Positions 59,956 through 64,000 of a stretch of DNA of 64,000 nucleotides are shown in pieces. The notes beneath the pieces were generated by a model. That model was given only the letters and a program-made list of their open reading frames with translations. It had not been told where the DNA came from and searched no databases. The position numbers and the translations under genes are program-made. The DNA is from CAVPDE01 sp963702565. GTDB taxonomy: Bacteria; Desulfobacterota; DSM-4660; Desulfatiglandales; HGW-15. The stretch covers positions 1 through 64,000 of the forward strand of contig CAVPDE010000013.1 in assembly GCA_963702565.1 (NCBI GenBank), in the 5' to 3' direction. Position 1 is the first letter of the stretch. Each line of letters starts with the position of its first letter.

Positions 59956-61224
59956 TTGGAATTTACGACGATCAAAGGATTCAAAGACATCCTGCCCGGA
60001 GAGGTGGAAGTCTGGCAGCGAGTCGAGAGGCGTTCCAGGCGGGTGTTCCGGAGCTTTGGGTTTCAGGAGATCAAGCTCCCTCTCATGGAAATGACCGAGC
60101 TTTTCAAGCGAAGCATCGGAGAGGAAACCGACATTGTTTCCAAGGAGATGTACACGTTCACGGACAGCAAGGGCAGGAATTTTTCCCTTAGACCCGAAGC
60201 CACGGCTTCCCTGGTGAGGGCCTACATCCAGCACAGGCTTTACCAGGACAACCCGCTGCAAAAGGTCTTTATGATCGGCCCCATGTTCAGGCACGAACGG
60301 CCCCAGAAAGGCCGTTTCAGGCAGTTCCATCAGATCGATGCGGAGATTTTCGGCGACCCGGGACCCAAATCCGATGCCGAAATCATCCTTCTCGCCATGA
60401 CGGTTTTCGAGACCGTGGGACTCTCGGGCCTGAGCCTCCAGGTCAATTCCCTGGGGTGTCCCGAGTGCCGGGCCGCTTTTCGCGAGGAGTTGAAGAAGTA
60501 CCTGGGGCAGAAAAAAGAGGGGCTGTGCGAAGACTGCAGGAGAAGGGCCGACACCAATCCTCTCCGCGTGTTCGACTGCAAGGTGGACGGCTGCAAGGAG
60601 GTAGTTGCTGGAGCTCCCTCTATCCTGGAGTTCGTTTGCGGGGACTGCGCGCAGCATTTCAAGGGACTCCAGGAGTATCTTGGCCTGCTCGGCATTCCAT
60701 TCACCATCAACCCCATGCTCGTCAGAGGCCTCGACTACTACACCCGGACGACCTTCGAGATTCAGACCGACCGGCTCGGGGCGCAGAACGCGGTGCTCGG
60801 AGGCGGTCGCTACGACGGCCTGTCCAAACAGCTTGGCGGGCCGGATCACCCGGCCATTGGATTTGCCCTGGGCGTGGAGCGGTTGATCACCCTGCTCCAG
60901 GAAGAAACCCAGGAAAAGAACTCTGTGCCCGATCTTTTTATTATCGGACTGGGAGAGGAGGCTGAAAAAAAGGCTTTTGCTTGGGCCTGCGACCTTCGAA
61001 AGTCCGGGTTCTGGGTGGAAACGGATTACGGGACCAAGGGCCTCAAGGTCCAGCTCAGGCGAGCGGATCGCCTGGGCGCTTCGAGGGTGCTCATCGTAGG
61101 GGACAATGAACTGGCTTCCGGAAAGGCTCTCCTGAAGGACATGGTCAGGAAGGAGCAGAAGCCGGTGGACCTGGAGGACCTGCTCAGTACGCTCAAGAAC
61201 AAGTTGGTGATGGATGCCCCATGA
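59956..61224 (+). CDS. hisS: Histidyl-tRNA synthetase
   Basis: 422 residues from a TTG start at 59956 (AAGGGG upstream; no earlier ATG in frame fits). Class II motif 1 (MEMTELFKRSIGEETD), motif 2 (FSLRPEATASLVRAY, MFRHERPQKGRFRQFHQIDAE), the HisRS-specific LVRGLDYYTRTTFE and AVLGGGRYDGL, motif 3 (AIGFALGVERL), and a C-terminal anticodon-binding domain. It charges tRNA-His. Overlaps aspS by 4 bases (ATGA). Confidence 0.96.
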   Translation: MEFTTIKGFKDILPGEVEVWQRVERRSRRVFRSFGFQEIKLPLMEMTELFKRSIGEETDIVSKEMYTFTDSKGRNFSLRPEATASLVRAYIQHRLYQDNPLQKVFMIGPMFRHERPQKGRFRQFHQIDAEIFGDPGPKSDAEIILLAMTVFETVGLSGLSLQVNSLGCPECRAAFREELKKYLGQKKEGLCEDCRRRADTNPLRVFDCKVDGCKEVVAGAPSILEFVCGDCAQHFKGLQEYLGLLGIPFTINPMLVRGLDYYTRTTFEIQTDRLGAQNAVLGGGRYDGLSKQLGGPDHPAIGFALGVERLITLLQEETQEKNSVPDLFIIGLGEEAEKKAFAWACDLRKSGFWVETDYGTKGLKVQLRRADRLGASRVLIVGDNELASGKALLKDMVRKEQKPVDLEDLLSTLKNKLVMDAP

Positions 61225-63035
61225 ACCTGAATGAGGATGTTCGCTTGGATACGCTGGATGACTGGAAGAGAACGCGTGATTGCGGAAGTTTGCGAGCCGC
61301 AGACATCGGACGGGAAGCCCTGCTCATGGGCTGGGTCAACACCCGCAGAGACCTGGGGAACCTGATTTTCATCGACCTGAGAGACAGGGAAGGAATCACT
61401 CAAATCGTCTTTGATCCCAATGCGGATGAGGAGAGCCACGCAAAAGCCCACGTTCTTCGGAACGAGTGGGTCCTGGCCGTCAAGGGAAAAGTTTCGCCCA
61501 GGCTCGAGGGCCAGGAAAACCTGAAACTTCCTACCGGCGCGATTGAGCTCAAGGTGACCGGGCTTAAGATTCTGAACAGGTCGGAAACCCCTCCGTTTCA
61601 GGTGGATGGGGCGGTGGACGCCTCTGAGACGCTCCGTCTCAAATACCGGTATCTGGAGCTTCGACGAAGAAAGGTTTTCCAGAACTTCCTCCAGCGCCAT
61701 CGCATGACCTCCCTGGTCAGGGAAGTCCTGAACAGGAACGGCTTTATCGAAGTGGAGACACCCTTTCTGACCAAGAGCACCCCCGAAGGGGCAAGGGATT
61801 ACCTGGTGCCGAGCCGGATTCACAAAGGGCTTTTCTATGCCCTGCCCCAATCCCCGCAGCTCTTCAAGCAGCTCCTCATGATCGCAGGCTTTGACCGGTA
61901 TTACCAGGTGGTGCGATGTTTTCGAGACGAGGATCTCAGGGCCGACCGGCAGCCTGAGTTCACCCAGCTGGACCTGGAGATGTCCTTCAGCAGCGAAGAG
62001 GACATCATCGGCCTCATCGAGGGAATGATGGCCGAGCTTTTCGAGAAGATCCTGGGGGTGAAGATCGCTCTGCCCCTTCCCCGCCTGGAGTACCGGGATG
62101 CCATGGAGCGTTTCGGCACGGATCGGCCCGACACCCGCTTCGGCATGGAGCTGAGGGATATCAGCGACCTTGCGGGAAACTCGGATTTTCAGGTTCTCAA
62201 GGGAGTGCTTCAGCAGGGCGGGGCGGTGAAGGCCGTCCGTGTGGAAAAAGGAGCCGCCCTTTTCTCCAGGAAAGCCCTGGACGAGCTCTCCCAGTTTGCG
62301 GTTCAGGCCGGAGCCAAAGGCCTGATGAACGTGAAAATCACGGCGGACGGATGGCAATCCTCCCTGGACAAGTTCTTCAAAAAGGAAGATAAGGCAGCGG
62401 TCAACGGGCGGACCGGAGCCGCTCCCGGGGACCTGCTGTTGATTGTGGCTGACAAAGCCTCTGTCGTCAATTCCTGCCTCGGCATGCTCAGGCTCGAGCT
62501 GGCAAAGAGACTTAACCTGATGAAAAAGGAAGATTATGCCCTGGTGTGGGTGACTAGGTTTCCTCTCCTGGAATACAACGAGGAGGAAGGCAGGCTGGAA
62601 TCCGTGCACCATCCCTTTACCTCCCCCCTCGAAGAAGACCTTCCTTTTCTTCAGGACCAGCCGGAGAAAGTCAGGGCAAGAGCTTATGACATTGTTCTCA
62701 ATGGAAGCGAGATCGGCGGCGGTAGCGTGAGGATCCACAATCCCGTGCTGCAGGAGACAATGTTCAGGATCCTGGGAATTTCACGGGAAGAAGCAAACCT
62801 CAAGTTCGGTTTTTTCCTGGAAGCCCTCAGGTACGGCGCTCCACCCCATGCCGGCATTGCCCTCGGTTTTGACCGTTTGGCTGCCATTCTGACAGGTTCG
62901 GAATCCATCAGGGAAGTGATCGCTTTCCCCAAGACCCAGACGGCCTCCTGCCTCCTGAGCGATGCGCCCTCCCGGGTCGATAAAAAGCAGCTCGACGAAC
63001 TCGGGCTTGCCGTCAAGGAAACTCAGGAATCCTGA
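61221..63035 (+). CDS. aspS: Aspartyl-tRNA synthetase (bacterial type)
   Basis: 604 residues. OB-fold anticodon domain (LLMGWVNTRRDLGNLIFIDLRDREGITQIVFDP), class II motifs (SPQLFKQLLMIAGFDRYYQVVRCFRDEDLRADRQPEFTQLDLEM, GGGSVRIHNPVLQ, GIALGFDRLAAILT), and a bacterial GAD-like insertion between (about 295-430). Whether it is discriminating or AspRS/AsnRS-like (no asnS or gatCAB in the window) cannot be told. Co-translated with hisS. Confidence 0.96.
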   Translation: MNLNEDVRLDTLDDWKRTRDCGSLRAADIGREALLMGWVNTRRDLGNLIFIDLRDREGITQIVFDPNADEESHAKAHVLRNEWVLAVKGKVSPRLEGQENLKLPTGAIELKVTGLKILNRSETPPFQVDGAVDASETLRLKYRYLELRRRKVFQNFLQRHRMTSLVREVLNRNGFIEVETPFLTKSTPEGARDYLVPSRIHKGLFYALPQSPQLFKQLLMIAGFDRYYQVVRCFRDEDLRADRQPEFTQLDLEMSFSSEEDIIGLIEGMMAELFEKILGVKIALPLPRLEYRDAMERFGTDRPDTRFGMELRDISDLAGNSDFQVLKGVLQQGGAVKAVRVEKGAALFSRKALDELSQFAVQAGAKGLMNVKITADGWQSSLDKFFKKEDKAAVNGRTGAAPGDLLLIVADKASVVNSCLGMLRLELAKRLNLMKKEDYALVWVTRFPLLEYNEEEGRLESVHHPFTSPLEEDLPFLQDQPEKVRARAYDIVLNGSEIGGGSVRIHNPVLQETMFRILGISREEANLKFGFFLEALRYGAPPHAGIALGFDRLAAILTGSESIREVIAFPKTQTASCLLSDAPSRVDKKQLDELGLAVKETQES

Positions 63036-63124
63036 AAGGTTAGGAACACCCTCCTGGTCCCTCCCTCCTCAGGGGAGGGTAAGGAGCGAGCTCCGGAAAA
63101 GTTAGGCCTAAAACTGTAATTCTA

Positions 63125-63152
63125 TTGACAGCCGCGTAAATATGGCTAAAAT
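63125..63152 (+). promoter_or_regulatory. Consensus promoter for the PxxKW gene
   Basis: TTGACA (63125-63130) perfect, 16-base spacer, TAAAAT (63147-63152). The start site would be near 63159, right at the first base of the hairpin 63160-63186, leaving a leader of about 64 bases. Confidence 0.65.
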
Positions 63153-63159
63153 ATTGTCT

Positions 63160-63186
63160 AACAGTCCCTGGGTTCTCGGGACTGTT
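63160..63186 (+). promoter_or_regulatory. 5'-end stem-loop of the PxxKW transcript
   Basis: AACAGTCCC (63160-63168) and GGGACTGTT (63178-63186) form a perfect 9-base stem with a 9-base loop, followed by TAATTTTGT. GTCCC of the left arm is also complementary to GGGAC (63209-63213) in the ribosome-binding region, so an alternative fold could block translation. It may also be an attenuator or simply protect the 5' end. Confidence 0.5.
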
Positions 63187-63222
63187 TAATTTTGTCATTC
63201 TAAAAGAAGGGACGTGATAACC

Positions 63223-63501
63223 ATGATTTGCAATAGCGTTAAGCAGGGTGTTGAGTGCTTTTTCATGAACAAGACTGGCTGCCAGTTCAATGGAGGGAGC
63301 TGCCATCCCATTGTTGAACAGTGCACCGGCTGCCAGAAGGTCAAAGAGTTTCCCGCCGGCAATTATTGCCTTATTTTCCCTGAGCCCGTCGTTAAATGGC
63401 GAACCGGGAAATGTACCATGGCCACACATATCGCGAAGGCCCCGGTCCAGGAACAGGCGAAAGTTAATCCTCTGAAGGCTTCTAAGCGCGCAGCCCGCTG
63501 A
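63223..63501 (+). CDS. PxxKW family cysteine-rich protein
   Basis: 92 residues from the ATG at 63223, with AGAAGGGAC 10 bases upstream; a GTG at 63214 is too close. Contains about nine cysteines including CxxC pairs (CFF, CQFNGGSC, QCTGC) and the family-naming PVVKW, then KCTMATHI and a basic LKASKRAAR tail. Cytoplasmic, no signal. The Cys clusters suggest a small zinc or Fe-S protein; members occur in Desulfobacterota and have no assigned function. Confidence 0.8.
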   Translation: MICNSVKQGVECFFMNKTGCQFNGGSCHPIVEQCTGCQKVKEFPAGNYCLIFPEPVVKWRTGKCTMATHIAKAPVQEQAKVNPLKASKRAAR

Positions 63502-63555
63502 TTTTATTTGATCAGTCAAAGAGTTAAGAGGAGAGCCCGGCTCTCTGAAGGGATA

Positions 63556-63648
63556 GGTCTGCCTTTGGCAGACCAGTAAGCAGTATGTAGTAAGCAGTAA
63601 GCAGTAAACCGGGTTACTGGTTTTTGCTGCTTACTGCTTACTGCCTAC
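63556..63648. repeat. AAGCAGTA-type repeat with hairpin, overlapping the tlyA stop
   Basis: GGTCTGCC / GGCAGACC stem (63556-63574), then AAGCAGTA units in one orientation (63575-63606) and TACTGCTT units (63625-63648) in the other, making a palindrome. The tlyA stop TAA (63638-63640) and last codons lie in the right half. Confidence 0.7.
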
Positions 63649-64000
63649 TCTTGTCCCGGCGCGTGAGATAGACCAGAAACTCCTTGTTCCCCTTGGGACC
63701 AAGCGCCGGAGAAGGGATTTGCCCTTCGACCTTCCAGCCGGCTTCTCTGAAAAAGGCACAGAGGCTGTCCACCACCTCCCGGTGCAACGCAGGATCCCTC
63801 ACCACTCCCCCTTTGCCGACCTGGCCCTTTCCCACTTCGAACTGAGGTTTCACTAGAACAATCGCAAAGGCCTTCGGCTTCAGGAGCCTGGAGGCGGCAG
63901 GAAGGACCAGTTTCAGGGAAATGAAAGACACATCGATCACTGCGCCGTCCAGCTCCTCCTTCACCGTACCCGGGGCAAGATTTCGGATGTTCGTCTTTTC
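63638..64000 (-). CDS. tlyA: TlyA-like rRNA 2'-O-methyltransferase (C-terminal part, runs off window)
   Basis: At least 120 residues, reading unbroken to the window edge. Contains the FtsJ-like SAM-methyltransferase motifs of TlyA: VIDVSFISLKLVLP, VLVKPQFEVGKGQVGKGGVVRDP and PSPALGPKGNKEFLVYL. It methylates 16S/23S rRNA cytidines in known members. The N-terminal S4 domain lies outside the window. The final S-R-Q and stop come from the AAGCAGTA repeat, so the C-terminus has been modified by the repeat. Confidence 0.88.
   Translation of the reverse strand, partial: EKTNIRNLAPGTVKEELDGAVIDVSFISLKLVLPAASRLLKPKAFAIVLVKPQFEVGKGQVGKGGVVRDPALHREVVDSLCAFFREAGWKVEGQIPSPALGPKGNKEFLVYLTRRDKSRQ

Noticed and set aside
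63575..63648. AAGCAGTA units as a CRISPR or integron site
   Set aside because: Too short and palindromic, no integrase, no cas genes.
1..64000. tRNA and rRNA genes
   Set aside because: I scanned for T-loop (GGTTCRA) and anticodon-arm patterns and saw none that folds as a tRNA; a covariance-model scan would settle this.

Overview
The window looks like a chromosomal segment of an anaerobic Gram-negative bacterium of the Desulfobacterota (former Deltaproteobacteria), plausibly a Syntrophobacterales- or Syntrophorhabdia-like lineage. This is inferred, not proven. The basis is a PxxKW cysteine-rich protein, indolepyruvate:ferredoxin oxidoreductase, outer-membrane biogenesis genes (surA, lipoproteins with lipoboxes), the run mfd-ppiC-surA-rodZ-tyrS-rpoH, the pair hisS-aspS, and a high density of short intergenic repeat families. 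No rRNA, tRNA, CRISPR array, prophage or transposase was found.

Layout. 1-9.1 kb: a beta-propeller lipoprotein flanked by a diverged direct repeat, a cysteine-rich ferredoxin-domain protein, an OsmC protein, a divergent zinc alcohol dehydrogenase / leucine-dehydrogenase-type pair, and a GAF-GGDEF protein. 9.1-17.1 kb: a two-gene envelope operon, alpha-2-macroglobulin followed by penicillin-binding protein 1C, joined by an ATGA overlap. 17.4-23.5 kb: an accessory island of small proteins. It holds a BrnTA toxin-antitoxin pair with a frameshifted toxin, two zinc ribbons, very short ORFs, a fibronectin-like protein, a PAS-only protein between two arginine-rich paralogues, an MshEN-like protein and a TfoX-N protein. 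23.5-27.7 kb: an acyl-CoA synthetase-iorA-iorB operon for aromatic 2-oxoacid / aryl-CoA metabolism. 27.8-30.4 kb: a TPR membrane protein, DedA and MoaA.

30.6-42.1 kb: a long minus-strand block, in transcription order mfd, two parvulin-type chaperones, rodZ, tyrS, rpoH, a TPR lipoprotein and a small lipoprotein. It combines repair, envelope folding, cell shape and heat-shock control. 42.2-52.8 kb: a peptide / amino-acid-derivative uptake and hydrolysis cluster. It has an amidohydrolase, a solute-binding protein followed by a strong terminator, an N-carbamoyl amino acid hydrolase-like M20 enzyme, DppBCDF-like permease and ATPases, an M19-like dipeptidase, and a divergent M20 amidohydrolase. 53.0-55.6 kb: EamA exporter, HD-domain protein, ABM-fold protein and a DUF2007-like protein. 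55.6-64 kb: an exported TPR-CHAT caspase-like protein divergent from an ArsA/GET3-type ATPase, then hisS-aspS, a PxxKW protein with a structured leader, and the C-terminal part of TlyA.

The most distinctive features are the small-protein island and the intergenic repeats. Many repeats sit exactly at gene 3' ends and overlap or supply the stop codon (oppD, tlyA, osmC-like, surA, tfoX-like), abut it (oppF, amaB), or, for pbpC, encode part of the N-terminus.
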